Shown: positions 7,083 through 13,138 of the stretch, one piece after another
Layout: each line of letters opens with the position of its first letter
How positions within the stretch are numbered: the first letter of the stretch is position 1
From: Candidatus Mediterraneibacter stercorigallinarum
GTDB taxonomy: Bacteria; Bacillota; Clostridia; Lachnospirales; Lachnospiraceae
Length of the DNA stretch: 13,138 nt
Reading direction: 5' to 3'
Assembly (NCBI GenBank): GCA_019116185.1
Contig: DXCD01000172.1
Coordinates: 1-13,138, forward strand
Translations under genes and position numbers: made by a program
Notes under the pieces: generated by a model
Database searches by the model: none
Seen by the model: only the letters and a program-made list of their open reading frames with translations
What the model was told of the DNA's origin: nothing

Positions 7083-7098
7083 CTCTTTTGCTTCATAC

Positions 7099-7127
7099 AT
7101 CATACCATAAGTTTCCCCCTTAGTAAA
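7099..7127 (-). promoter_or_regulatory. Predicted promoter of the pyrF-pyrK-pyrD operon
   Basis: On the minus strand TTTACT (7122-7127) is followed after 17 bases by TATGAT (7099-7104). A TGG directly before the -10 box makes this an extended -10 promoter. Transcription would begin near 7092, just downstream of the terminator of the preceding operon. Confidence 0.6.
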
Positions 7128-7171
7128 ACAAAATCGGGAAACCTGTTCTCCTTCTCCATACCGGTCCGAAC

Positions 7172-7228
7172 GCAAAAATCCCCCGGCAGATATGGTGACT
7201 GCAGGTAGACCGCCATATCCCCGGGGAA
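7172..7228 (-). terminator. Rho-independent terminator of the small membrane protein operon
   Basis: A long inverted repeat brings together TCCCCGG/CCGGGGGA outer arms and ATATGG/CCATAT inner arms around a loop of about 17 bases. A TTTTT run (7174-7178) follows on the minus strand. It lies about 20 bases after the DUF4234 gene stop and separates that operon from the pyrF promoter. The gap 7028-7245 is fully accounted for by this, the promoter and the leader element. Confidence 0.85.
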
Positions 7229-7245
7229 GCTGTTGCTTTGTTTTA

Positions 7246-7731
7246 TTATACTGCTTTATTCAGCGTATCCTGTATCAGGCAATAGCTGATGATACTGAAG
7301 CCCACAAGTCCCAGGATCAGATAAAGGATGCCGGAACTTCCGTTCATACCTTTGATCCTGTCGCAGCGCTCGCCCATCTTATACAGCCAGTACAGACTGT
7401 AGATCCAGCATGTGATAATTGAAAAAAGAAATACCATCCCGCCGGAGGTGGCATACGGTTCACCGGAAACTATATTGACCTCATCATTCAGTTTGATCAT
7501 CCAGTAAATCCCATAAATCCCGCATGTGATAAGAGAAAATATAATGCACAGCGGAATGCTTCTCGGCGTAATTCCGAACCGGGATGCCGAATAATTTCCC
7601 GGACCGTAATTGGATGTATTACTGTACTGCTGTGTATTATTATACTGCTGCTGCGGAAGCGGAGTCCCGCATTCCGGACAGAAGGAAGTATTGTCATCGC
7701 ACATCCTGTTACATTTCGGACATATTTTCAT
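7246..7731 (-). CDS. Zinc-ribbon, DUF4234 membrane protein
   Basis: The 161-residue protein starts with a zinc ribbon: Cys4-x2-Cys7 and Cys18-x2-Cys21 (MKICPKC, FCPECG). A short Gln/Asn/Tyr-rich linker (about 27-50) follows, then membrane segments at about 58-78, 98-116 and 133-152. The repeated aromatic pattern ITCGIYGIYWMIKL and ITCWIYSLYWLYKM is the signature of DUF4234, whose function is unknown. AAAGGAG lies 7 nt before the ATG. The upstream DUF2752 gene ends 12 bases before this start, and a strong terminator follows, so this is the last gene of a three-gene operon. The first gene of the operon also carries a zinc ribbon and a Q/N-rich linker, hinting at a shared location or partner (inference). 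Confidence 0.85.
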   Translation of the reverse strand: MKICPKCNRMCDDNTSFCPECGTPLPQQQYNNTQQYSNTSNYGPGNYSASRFGITPRSIPLCIIFSLITCGIYGIYWMIKLNDEVNIVSGEPYATSGGMVFLFSIITCWIYSLYWLYKMGERCDRIKGMNGSSGILYLILGLVGFSIISYCLIQDTLNKAV

Positions 7732-7743
7732 ATCTGTTCTCCT

Positions 7744-8211
7744 TTATAATATCTGCCAAAATCCCCCCGGCGCCAGCAGGGTGAACGGGAATACCGGAAT
7801 ATTTCTCAGCACCCCATAGATTACAACCGCAATCAGTACTCCGGTAAGAAACTTCACATTGATTTTTCTGTCTATGTGATTCCCTCCGGTAATGATCCAG
7901 TCCACCACACGGGCTACAATATACAGACCAATCAGCGGAAGCAGGACCGTCATAAGCGGATTATAACAAAAAGCATCCAAAAAACGCCCGTGCAGAATCG
8001 AATAACAGGCGCGTCCCGCCCCACATCCCGGACAGTAAAGCCCCGTTATGGAATGAAAGATACACACCAGAGGGACGCCCTGCGGCGTAAATAAGTATAA
8101 ATACAGCGCCGCGGCACCTGCTGCTGCCGCGGCGCATGCTGCCAGTCCGAGCCTTGCCTTCCGGCTCTCCCGGATTCGGCCGGCCATATATCTGTATCGC
8201 TCTCTCCACAT
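7744..8211 (-). CDS. DUF2752 membrane protein
   Basis: The 155-residue protein has a basic N-terminus, membrane segments at about 22-41, 86-104 and 118-136, and the DUF2752 core between the first two. That core reads HSITGLYCPGCGAGRA (53-68), with Cys60, Cys63 and Arg67, then LHGRF and a conserved YNPL. The Cys-Pro-Gly-Cys motif near the membrane could bind metal or be redox active, but no activity is established for the family. The start at ATG 8211 has no clear ribosome binding site and lies 3 bases after the stop of the upstream gene, so translation probably depends on reinitiation. ATG 8187 is an alternative. It sits between two zinc-ribbon membrane protein genes. Confidence 0.85.
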   Translation of the reverse strand: MWRERYRYMAGRIRESRKARLGLAACAAAAAGAAALYLYLFTPQGVPLVCIFHSITGLYCPGCGAGRACYSILHGRFLDAFCYNPLMTVLLPLIGLYIVARVVDWIITGGNHIDRKINVKFLTGVLIAVVIYGVLRNIPVFPFTLLAPGGFWQIL

Positions 8212-8214
8212 AGT

Positions 8215-8931
8215 TTAATAATAATAGTAGTAGGCACCTTCAAACATGCTGCCAATTATAAAAGAAACGATCGATGCAAGAATACCAGCCACAAACGCTA
8301 CAATAATCCAGATCTTTGCATTCTTCGCTGCCCGTCTCGCCTCTTCTGTATTTCCCGAAGTCACCGCGCTGTTAATCTGGGCGGAAAATACGATTGCCAC
8401 GATACCCGGGATGCAGCAGCACAGTGTAGAAATAATCGAAAGCACCAGATACGGCACCCAGTTGACTTGTTCTCCCTGATCCTGCTGATAGGGTGTCTGA
8501 TAATTCCCATTCTGATAGCTGTTCTGGTAATTATTCTGATAGCCGTTCTGGTAGTTATTCTGATAACCGTTCTGGTGATTATTCTGCTGGGCATCATTTT
8601 GAGAACCGCTTCCGTATCCGTCTCTTCCCTGGTCCCCTGCATTATAGTTCTGCGCATCCTGATACTGCGTATTTGCTGCCTGCTGTCCATACATATTATC
8701 CTGCGCCCCATATTCCTGCTGCGCTCCGGCCCCAGTCTGCGCATTTGCATCCTGCTGTGCTGCCGCTTCCGGCTGACTGTACGGATGATCCTGTGCTCCG
8801 GACTCCGGCTGCCCTGCTGCTTGCGTCTGTGTATCTGCCGCTGTCTCTGGTGCTGCCGCCTGCTCTGCGCCACAGTGAGGGCAGAACTTGGATCCTTCCG
8901 GAATTTCCTGATAACATTTAATACAATTCAT
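8215..8931 (-). CDS. Zinc-ribbon protein with Q/N-rich repeat linker and CD225-like membrane domain
   Basis: The 238-residue protein has three parts. First is an N-terminal zinc ribbon with Cys3, Cys6, Cys17 and Cys20. Second is a long low-complexity linker (about 24-155) rich in Gln, Ala, Asn, Gly and Tyr, ending in repeats of NNYQNGYQ. Third is a C-terminal two-helix domain (about 158-235): PYLVLSIISTLCCCIPGIVAIVFSA, a short polar NSAVTSGNTEEARRAAK loop, and a second helix. This last part matches the CD225/dispanin (interferon-induced transmembrane) pattern, with its Cys cluster before helix 1's end and a basic/small-residue loop. Bacterial members have no settled function. It ends in five Tyr residues. 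GAGGT lies 7 nt before the ATG, behind an extended -10 promoter. It is the first gene of the operon with DUF2752 and DUF4234. Confidence 0.82.
   Translation of the reverse strand: MNCIKCYQEIPEGSKFCPHCGAEQAAAPETAADTQTQAAGQPESGAQDHPYSQPEAAAQQDANAQTGAGAQQEYGAQDNMYGQQAANTQYQDAQNYNAGDQGRDGYGSGSQNDAQQNNHQNGYQNNYQNGYQNNYQNSYQNGNYQTPYQQDQGEQVNWVPYLVLSIISTLCCCIPGIVAIVFSAQINSAVTSGNTEEARRAAKNAKIWIIVAFVAGILASIVSFIIGSMFEGAYYYYY
8510..8586. repeat. 24-bp tandem repeat inside the CD225-like gene
   Basis: Three consecutive 24-base units (8510-8533, 8534-8557, 8558-8581) and the start of a fourth differ at only a few positions each. They encode an eight-residue unit of Asn, Tyr, Gln and Gly. The unit length is a multiple of three, so gain or loss of copies keeps the reading frame. 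It is a coding minisatellite, not a CRISPR array. Confidence 0.85.
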
Positions 8932-8982
8932 ACTTTCTACCTCGCTCTCGTGATCGTTATAAAATATTATGCCGTTTCACTA

Positions 8983-8991
8983 ATCATACCA
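8983..8991 (-). promoter_or_regulatory. Extended -10 promoter of the zinc-ribbon membrane protein operon
   Basis: On the minus strand TGG followed by TATGAT (8983-8988) forms an extended -10 box identical to that of pyrF. No good -35 box is visible at the usual distance. It lies about 50 bases before the ATG at 8931. Confidence 0.5.
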
Positions 8992-9013
8992 TTGACCGAG
9001 GTGAAAAGTCATC

Positions 9014-9052
9014 AAAAAAATATTAATCTTTATAATTTATTTCATAAATTAT
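9014..9052 (-). terminator. AT-only hairpin with T-run at the end of the ECF S gene
   Basis: ATAATTTA and TAAATTAT (9045-9052 and 9032-9039) form a perfect 8-bp stem with a 5-base loop that overlaps the stop codon. A run of seven T (9014-9020) follows on the minus strand after about 11 bases. With no G-C pairs the stem is weak, so termination may be leaky. Confidence 0.45.
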
Positions 9053-9666
9053 CCTAATGTACGTGCAGGTTTCGATTTTGTCACATGAATCATGCCTGTT
9101 TTCAGCAAAATCGGCCTCAGCGCATTATACAGCACGCCCACAAGAACGACTGACACGACTGCATTGACAAATGTCGCGGCTGTCCCCCACTTTGCAAGGA
9201 CCTCTGCCATCTGCTGAGGCTGCCCGAGTATATACATCTTATAGAAATATCCTGCCAACGGGTCCGCGATCACATTGAATCCAAGCCCCGCGACCGAGGC
9301 AATTACACTCCAGCGCAGAATATATTTCTTGTCAGTACTCTCGTTGATCCTGGCAATACGATGAGCGACCAGCCCGACGATCAGCCCGATACACAGCTTG
9401 AGCACAAACGTCTTCGGCGCCCCGACAATATACACCGGATCCAGGATATCCGCGATGGTCATGCCGACCGCTCCGGCCAGTCCGCCGTACCAGCCGCCCA
9501 AGATAAGCGCTCCGAGCACGCAGAACGCATTTCCGATGTGCAGGGAGGTAGCATCTCCTCCCGGCAGCGGGATCTTAATCTGTAAAAATGTAAAGGATAC
9601 AAAACAAAGAGCAGCCATCAGCGCTGTCTGTGCAAGTTTTATTACTGTCTCATTTCTCTTTTCCAT
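9049..9666 (-). CDS. ECF transporter S component (COG4720-like)
   Basis: This 205-residue integral membrane protein has about six hydrophobic segments. Near the N-terminus is the pattern typical of ECF S components: an Ala-rich first helix with ALMAALCFVSF for contact with EcfT, then IPLPGGDATSLHIGNAFCVLGALILGG. A further helix with GGLAGAVGMTIADIL follows. S components bind a vitamin or similar small molecule and work with a shared EcfA/A'/T module encoded elsewhere. The sequence recalls the COG4720/PF07155 group, but the substrate cannot be read from it and I see no vitamin riboswitch upstream. GAGG lies 8 nt before the ATG. A palindrome and a TATTAT box occur in the upstream gap. It is probably a single-gene unit, though no clear terminator separates it from the GTPase gene above. 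Confidence 0.85.
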   Translation of the reverse strand: MEKRNETVIKLAQTALMAALCFVSFTFLQIKIPLPGGDATSLHIGNAFCVLGALILGGWYGGLAGAVGMTIADILDPVYIVGAPKTFVLKLCIGLIVGLVAHRIARINESTDKKYILRWSVIASVAGLGFNVIADPLAGYFYKMYILGQPQQMAEVLAKWGTAATFVNAVVSVVLVGVLYNALRPILLKTGMIHVTKSKPARTLG

Positions 9667-9683
9667 GTAAATTTCCTCTTTTC

Positions 9684-9720
9684 CTGTCTGTAATACAGGT
9701 ATAATATCACCAATTTGGTC
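9684..9720 (-). promoter_or_regulatory. Palindromes and -10-like box upstream of the ECF S gene
   Basis: Two small dyads flank a -10-like TATTAT on the minus strand: CTGTAATACAG (9688-9698, perfect 11-base palindrome around one centre base) and ACCAATTTGGT (9709-9719, likewise). Their placement around a likely promoter suggests operator sites, but I do not match them to a known regulator. No convincing -35 box was found. Confidence 0.35.
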
Positions 9721-9761
9721 ATATTAAAATGTCCAGTTATGAGTTTTTTGCACATGCCAGT

Positions 9762-12455
9762 TTATTTTTCTTTTCCGAGCCTCACTCGTTCTATTTCCTT
9801 TGCATCATCTTCTTCCAGATGATCGAACAGATAATGTCTGAGCTGGCCGCCCTTTCCCAGATGCTCTGTCTTAAGCTCCTTCCGGGCAAGCTCCACCTCT
9901 TCTTTCAAGCCCGCGGCTGACATCCTCCGAGCGCCCTGTCCCAGGATAATGACCTGCTCCAGCGCGTCTGAGGTAGCGACTGTCACTTCATGATGCCGCG
10001 AGATCCTTCTCACTGTCTTTTCAATATACTGGTCCGCTGTCTCTGCTTCCCTTGTATACACGATATGGATATTGTGATACCGCGCCACTTCCCCTGGGTT
10101 TCCTTCCACCTTATAAGCATCAAACACAAGAATCAGAGTGCATTTCCGGTATCCCTGGTAATCGCACAGGATATCCGCCAGTTTCCCCCTTGCCGCCGCA
10201 AGGTCCGCTTCCGAAAGTTCTCTTAACTCATCCCAGGCGAAAATAATATTGTATCCATCCACAAGCAGATATTCTTCACGGTCTCCTTTTGCCTTTTTCC
10301 TGGCGCCGCCGTGATCAGACAGCCCCGCCGAAACTGTCACCGGACGGCTGTTCACCCTTCTTTTCACCGGGTCAGGAGTCCGGACATAGATGGCATCCAG
10401 TTCCTCCGGGGTCAGCTCGATCGTATGCCGTACCGGCCGCACTGCCGCCACCGGCGTCAGTTCCTGCCCGGACACGGTCGCTTTCACTCCGCTCTCCACA
10501 TGCATGTGCTCTTCCACTTCATACCACGGCACGATAATGCCCGCGCCATGCGAACAAAAAACAGAATCCGCCGTATTTTCCACATCCGCATCCGCATCAT
10601 AGCCGATCCTGTCAATCACTTCCTCACTGTTGTGACAGACATCGTATCCCTTGAGCGTACAGAACATTCTGCCGAATCCGCCTGTGTACGCGGCAAATTC
10701 TTTCTGGTATCCCCGCATTTCCGACACCGGGGCAGAGCCCGTCAGCACTGCCTGTCCGCTCTCTGCCTCCGGTCCTTCAAAGCTGCCGTTCATCCTCTGG
10801 ATATCTGACATCGCCCGCCCCACATTCTCCATGGGGAGTTCCATGCGGAACTCATAATACGGCTCCAGAAGGATACTTTCTGCCTTCCGGAGTCCCTGGC
10901 GGACCGCCCGGTAAGTTGCCTGCCGGAAGTCCCCGCCCTCTGTATGTTTCTGATGCGCCCGCCCGGTCAGGAGCGTGATCCGCATGTCCGTCACCGCTGA
11001 CCCTGTCAGGGCTCCCTTGTGCTCCCTCTCCTCCAAATGAGTCAGGATCAGCCTCTGCCAGTTCCGGTCCAAGACATCCTCAGGGCATTCTGATAAGAAC
11101 TGCATCCCCGAGCCCCTCTCTCCCGGCTCCAGCAGGAGATGCACCTCCGCGTAATGGCGCAGCGGCTCAAAATGCCCCACGCCCTCCACCGGAGCCTTGA
11201 TGGTCTCTTTATAAACAATATTTCCTTCTCCAAAGCCAATGAGCACGCCGAACCGCTGTTTGACCATCTGCTGGAGAACTTCCGTCTGTACCTCTCCCAT
11301 GAGCTGGATATGGATCTCAGACGTCTCCTCCGCCCATACCACATGAAGCTGGGGCTCTTCTTCCTCTATCTGCCGCAGATTCCTTAGCATTGTATGCACA
11401 TCGCATCCATCCGGCAGTTCGATCCGGTAAGTAAGCACCGGTTCCAGCACCGGAAGCTCCGACGCCTCCTCACAGCCGATCCCCTGCCCCGGATACGTAT
11501 CCTCCAGACCGGCCACCGCACATACAGTCCCCGCAGGCGCTTCCTGGACCATCTCATATTTATCCCCGGAATAGATCCGGATCTGATTGACCTTGCCCGG
11601 CACATCCGGGAGCGTCTCCTTCACCTTCAGGACGCCCCCTGTCACCTTCAGCCAGGTCAGCCGGTTTCCCTGGGCGTCGCGGGATATCTTGTATACCTTT
11701 GCGCCGAACGCTTCCCCGTATTCCGGTCCGGCGCTCAACTCTTCCAACCCGTCCAGCAGCTCCGTAATGCCCTCTGCCCTCAATGCCGAGCCGAACCAGC
11801 AGGGAAACACCTTCCTGGCAGAGACCGCCTGACGCAGGCTTTCTCTGCTGATCGCGCCTTTCTCCAGGTATTCCTCCAGCATGTCCTCATCACAGACAGC
11901 AAGGCTTTCAAGGTTTTCCTCTGCCCCCGCATATATGCTCTCAATATCCGTACATCCCTCGCCAAAACGCTCTTTCAGCTCTTTCATCAGCTTCTCTCTG
12001 TCCGCGTCCGGCCGGTCCATCTTATTGACAAAAATAAATACCGGGATCTCATACCGTTTCAGAAGCCTCCAGAGCGTAACCGTATGGCTCTGCACGCCGT
12101 CCGCGGCGCTGATCACGAGCACCGCGCAGTCCAGCACCTGGAGGACGCGCTCCATCTCCGCAGAGAAATCCACATGTCCCGGCGTGTCCAGAAGGGTAAA
12201 CTCCCGGTCCTTCCACTTAAACACTGCCTGTTTGGAAAAAATAGTGATCCCGCGCTCCCGTTCAAGCTCATACGTATCAAGAAATGCATCCCCATGATCC
12301 ACGCGGCCCATATTCCGTATCCTGCCGCTTAAATAAAGCATTCCTTCGGACAATGTGGTCTTGCCCGCGTCCACGTGGGCGAGGATTCCCATGCAGATAT
12401 GTCCTGACTGGATGTTTAATGATTCAGATTCTCTATTTTCAGACGCATTTTCCAT
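9762..12455 (-). CDS. Ribosomal-protection-type translation GTPase fused to a C-terminal Rae1/YacP-like NYN ribonuclease domain
   Basis: The 897-residue product begins as an EF-G-like GTPase of the TetM/TetO type: G1 AHVDAGKT (26-33), G2 RGITI (68-72), G3 DTPGH with His94 (90-94), G4 NKMD (144-147), G5 FGSAL. Beta-barrel and EF-G III-V-like domains follow to about 690. A linker leads to an NYN domain (about 728-870) with LLVDGYN (Asp733), VFDAYKV, ETADQYIEK, VATSDALEQ and GQGARRMSA. These match B. subtilis Rae1 (YacP), which cuts mRNA in the ribosomal A site. Acidic positions look intact. The domain IV loop of TetM (YSPVS) is replaced by TGRAHQKHTEGGDF (497-510), so ordinary tetracycline resistance is doubtful. 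Start chosen: ATG 12455, with AGGGG 7 nt upstream inside a large hairpin; ATG 12485 lies in that hairpin's loop. Role inferred: ribosome rescue or ribosome-linked mRNA cleavage. Confidence 0.9.
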   Translation of the reverse strand: MENASENRESESLNIQSGHICMGILAHVDAGKTTLSEGMLYLSGRIRNMGRVDHGDAFLDTYELERERGITIFSKQAVFKWKDREFTLLDTPGHVDFSAEMERVLQVLDCAVLVISAADGVQSHTVTLWRLLKRYEIPVFIFVNKMDRPDADREKLMKELKERFGEGCTDIESIYAGAEENLESLAVCDEDMLEEYLEKGAISRESLRQAVSARKVFPCWFGSALRAEGITELLDGLEELSAGPEYGEAFGAKVYKISRDAQGNRLTWLKVTGGVLKVKETLPDVPGKVNQIRIYSGDKYEMVQEAPAGTVCAVAGLEDTYPGQGIGCEEASELPVLEPVLTYRIELPDGCDVHTMLRNLRQIEEEEPQLHVVWAEETSEIHIQLMGEVQTEVLQQMVKQRFGVLIGFGEGNIVYKETIKAPVEGVGHFEPLRHYAEVHLLLEPGERGSGMQFLSECPEDVLDRNWQRLILTHLEEREHKGALTGSAVTDMRITLLTGRAHQKHTEGGDFRQATYRAVRQGLRKAESILLEPYYEFRMELPMENVGRAMSDIQRMNGSFEGPEAESGQAVLTGSAPVSEMRGYQKEFAAYTGGFGRMFCTLKGYDVCHNSEEVIDRIGYDADADVENTADSVFCSHGAGIIVPWYEVEEHMHVESGVKATVSGQELTPVAAVRPVRHTIELTPEELDAIYVRTPDPVKRRVNSRPVTVSAGLSDHGGARKKAKGDREEYLLVDGYNIIFAWDELRELSEADLAAARGKLADILCDYQGYRKCTLILVFDAYKVEGNPGEVARYHNIHIVYTREAETADQYIEKTVRRISRHHEVTVATSDALEQVIILGQGARRMSAAGLKEEVELARKELKTEHLGKGGQLRHYLFDHLEEDDAKEIERVRLGKEK

Positions 12456-12459
12456 GAAA

Positions 12460-12512
12460 ATACCCCTTTCTGTTTGATAATGCATTCATTATCATATCAC
12501 AGAAAGGGGTAT
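12460..12512 (-). promoter_or_regulatory. Large two-part hairpin covering the ribosome binding site of the GTPase-NYN gene
   Basis: A perfect 14-bp outer stem (12460-12473 with 12499-12512) and a perfect 7-bp inner stem (12476-12482 with 12487-12493) are separated by a small uneven internal loop and closed by four bases. In the minus-strand RNA the distal outer arm contains AGAAAGGGG, the only good Shine-Dalgarno sequence for ATG 12455, so folding would block initiation. The stem is followed by TTTTC, so it could also work as a terminator or attenuator, including for the upstream deacetylase gene. The whole gap 12456-12566 holds only this structure and AT-rich DNA without a clear promoter. 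Confidence 0.75.
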
Positions 12513-12566
12513 AAATGAGACTTATTTTATTCAATTTTCTGCATAACTTTTCATTCCGCCCTGCCT

Positions 12567-13138
12567 TCAGTTCAGCACCGCGTGATGTGAAACAAAGCTG
12601 TCCCTGTCTATAGCACAGAATTCATAGCCAAGCGCTTTATAGTAGTCCATGACCGCCGGAAGTGCCTTGACAGTCTCTGTCTTTGTCTGCGAATCATGGA
12701 ACAGAATCATTACATGGCTATACCGATCCGTTACTGATCTTTTCTTGATTTCTTCACTGTCCGCCCCTGCGCCGTCCCCGCTGTCCACGTTCCAGTCATA
12801 ATACTGGAACCCTTTTTCCTGGACCTTGGCAGCCAATTTTGACATAATGCCGGGAGAGTATTTCGCTGACACATTATTGGACGAGCCTCCCGGAAACCTT
12901 ATAAAGCACGGCACAAAACCGATCTGCTCCTCTGCAATCTTCCCCACCTTTTCCAGATCATTAAAGTACGCCTCCTCGGATGAATAGACATCCGCATAGT
13001 CATGGGAATATGTATGAAGTCCGATCGTGTGCCCTGCGTCATATGCCTTCTTGATCAGGGGACGCTGTTCCGCATTTGCTCCGGTAATAAAGAAGGTTGC
13101 CTCCGCGTCATATTTTTCAAGTATATCAAGTATATGCT
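12567..13138 (-). CDS. Polysaccharide deacetylase, CE4/NodB domain (5' end cut by window edge)
   Basis: The last 190 codons of a larger gene are present. They cover most of the NodB homology domain: ATFFITG, the metal-binding LHTYSHDY (His-x3-His), the RFPGGSSNN motif with its Arg, the DWNVDSGDG motif, and the catalytic-His motif MILFHDS. Motif 1 (usually TFDDGP), with the catalytic Asp and the third metal ligand, lies beyond the right edge, as would any signal peptide. CE4 enzymes remove acetyl groups from peptidoglycan or other N-acetylated glycans, usually outside the cell. The RFPGGSSN form is familiar from clostridial members. The protein ends shortly after the domain, with no extra C-terminal module. 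No standard terminator follows, apart from the large hairpin before the next gene. Confidence 0.9.
   Translation of the reverse strand, partial: HILDILEKYDAEATFFITGANAEQRPLIKKAYDAGHTIGLHTYSHDYADVYSSEEAYFNDLEKVGKIAEEQIGFVPCFIRFPGGSSNNVSAKYSPGIMSKLAAKVQEKGFQYYDWNVDSGDGAGADSEEIKKRSVTDRYSHVMILFHDSQTKTETVKALPAVMDYYKALGYEFCAIDRDSFVSHHAVLN

Noticed and set aside
8510..8586. Possible CRISPR array
   Set aside because: The 24-base units are directly adjacent with no spacers and encode an in-frame peptide repeat.
8467..9057. Plus-strand hydrophobic Ile/Leu/Val-rich frame resembling a membrane protein
   Set aside because: Its hydrophobicity comes from reading the Gln/Asn/Tyr repeat DNA on the opposite strand. 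The zinc ribbon and CD225 domain support the minus-strand gene.
11394..12332. Plus-strand open frame of 312 codons
   Set aside because: It is antisense to the GTPase region of the GTPase-NYN gene. Composition is shadow-like (His, Arg, Pro rich).
9762..12455. Simple tetracycline resistance gene
   Set aside because: The domain IV loop differs from TetM/TetO, a C-terminal RNase domain is present, and no mobile element flanks it. A chromosomal translation factor is more likely.
12513..12620. Short plus-strand frame with AAAGGGG before an ATG next to the palindrome
   Set aside because: The ribosome-site-like sequence is a by-product of the palindrome's symmetry. The frame is about 32 codons and runs antisense into the deacetylase gene.

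Overview
The window looks like a chromosomal segment of a Lachnospiraceae-type member of the Clostridia. The reasons are the type-2 OMP decarboxylase, the class 1B dihydroorotate dehydrogenase paired with a PyrK electron-transfer subunit, a DUF6142 protein, strong AGGAGG-type ribosome binding sites, moderate GC content and AT-rich promoters. The genus cannot be fixed from the sequence. Every gene I can support lies on the minus strand; long plus-strand open frames are antisense shadows. I see no tRNA, rRNA, CRISPR array or transposase.

Read in the direction of transcription (high to low coordinates), the layout is as follows. (1) A CE4 polysaccharide deacetylase, cut by the right edge (12567-13138). 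(2) A large translation-factor GTPase of the ribosomal-protection type (9762-12455), with a C-terminal NYN domain that closely resembles the ribosome-associated endoribonuclease Rae1/YacP. Its Shine-Dalgarno sequence lies inside a long two-part palindrome (12460-12512). (3) An ECF transporter S component (9049-9666). (4) A three-gene operon of small membrane proteins: zinc ribbon plus Q/N-rich repeat plus CD225-like (8215-8931), DUF2752 (7744-8211), and zinc ribbon plus DUF4234 (7246-7731). It ends in a strong terminator (7172-7228). (5) Pyrimidine biosynthesis: pyrF, pyrK and pyrD tightly packed (7021-4388), a truncated flavoprotein remnant (4027-4233), then pyrE under its own promoter (3182-3862) and a 49-residue membrane protein (3019-3168). 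(6) A VanZ protein, a DUF6142 protein and an N-terminally extended M29 aminopeptidase (2876 to beyond the left edge), overlapping or abutting and so probably translationally coupled.

The pyr genes together turn dihydroorotate into UMP: PyrD/PyrK oxidise dihydroorotate with electrons passed to NAD, PyrE adds ribose phosphate from PRPP, and PyrF decarboxylates OMP. The most unusual element is the single protein joining a TetM-like ribosome-binding GTPase to a Rae1-like A-site RNase, preceded by a structure able to hide its ribosome binding site. This suggests a regulated ribosome-rescue or mRNA-cleavage factor rather than a standard tetracycline resistance gene. Other notable items are two copies of a short palindromic element in the leaders of vanZ and pyrF, overlapping hairpins after pyrD, and the clustering of three Cys-rich or zinc-ribbon membrane proteins.
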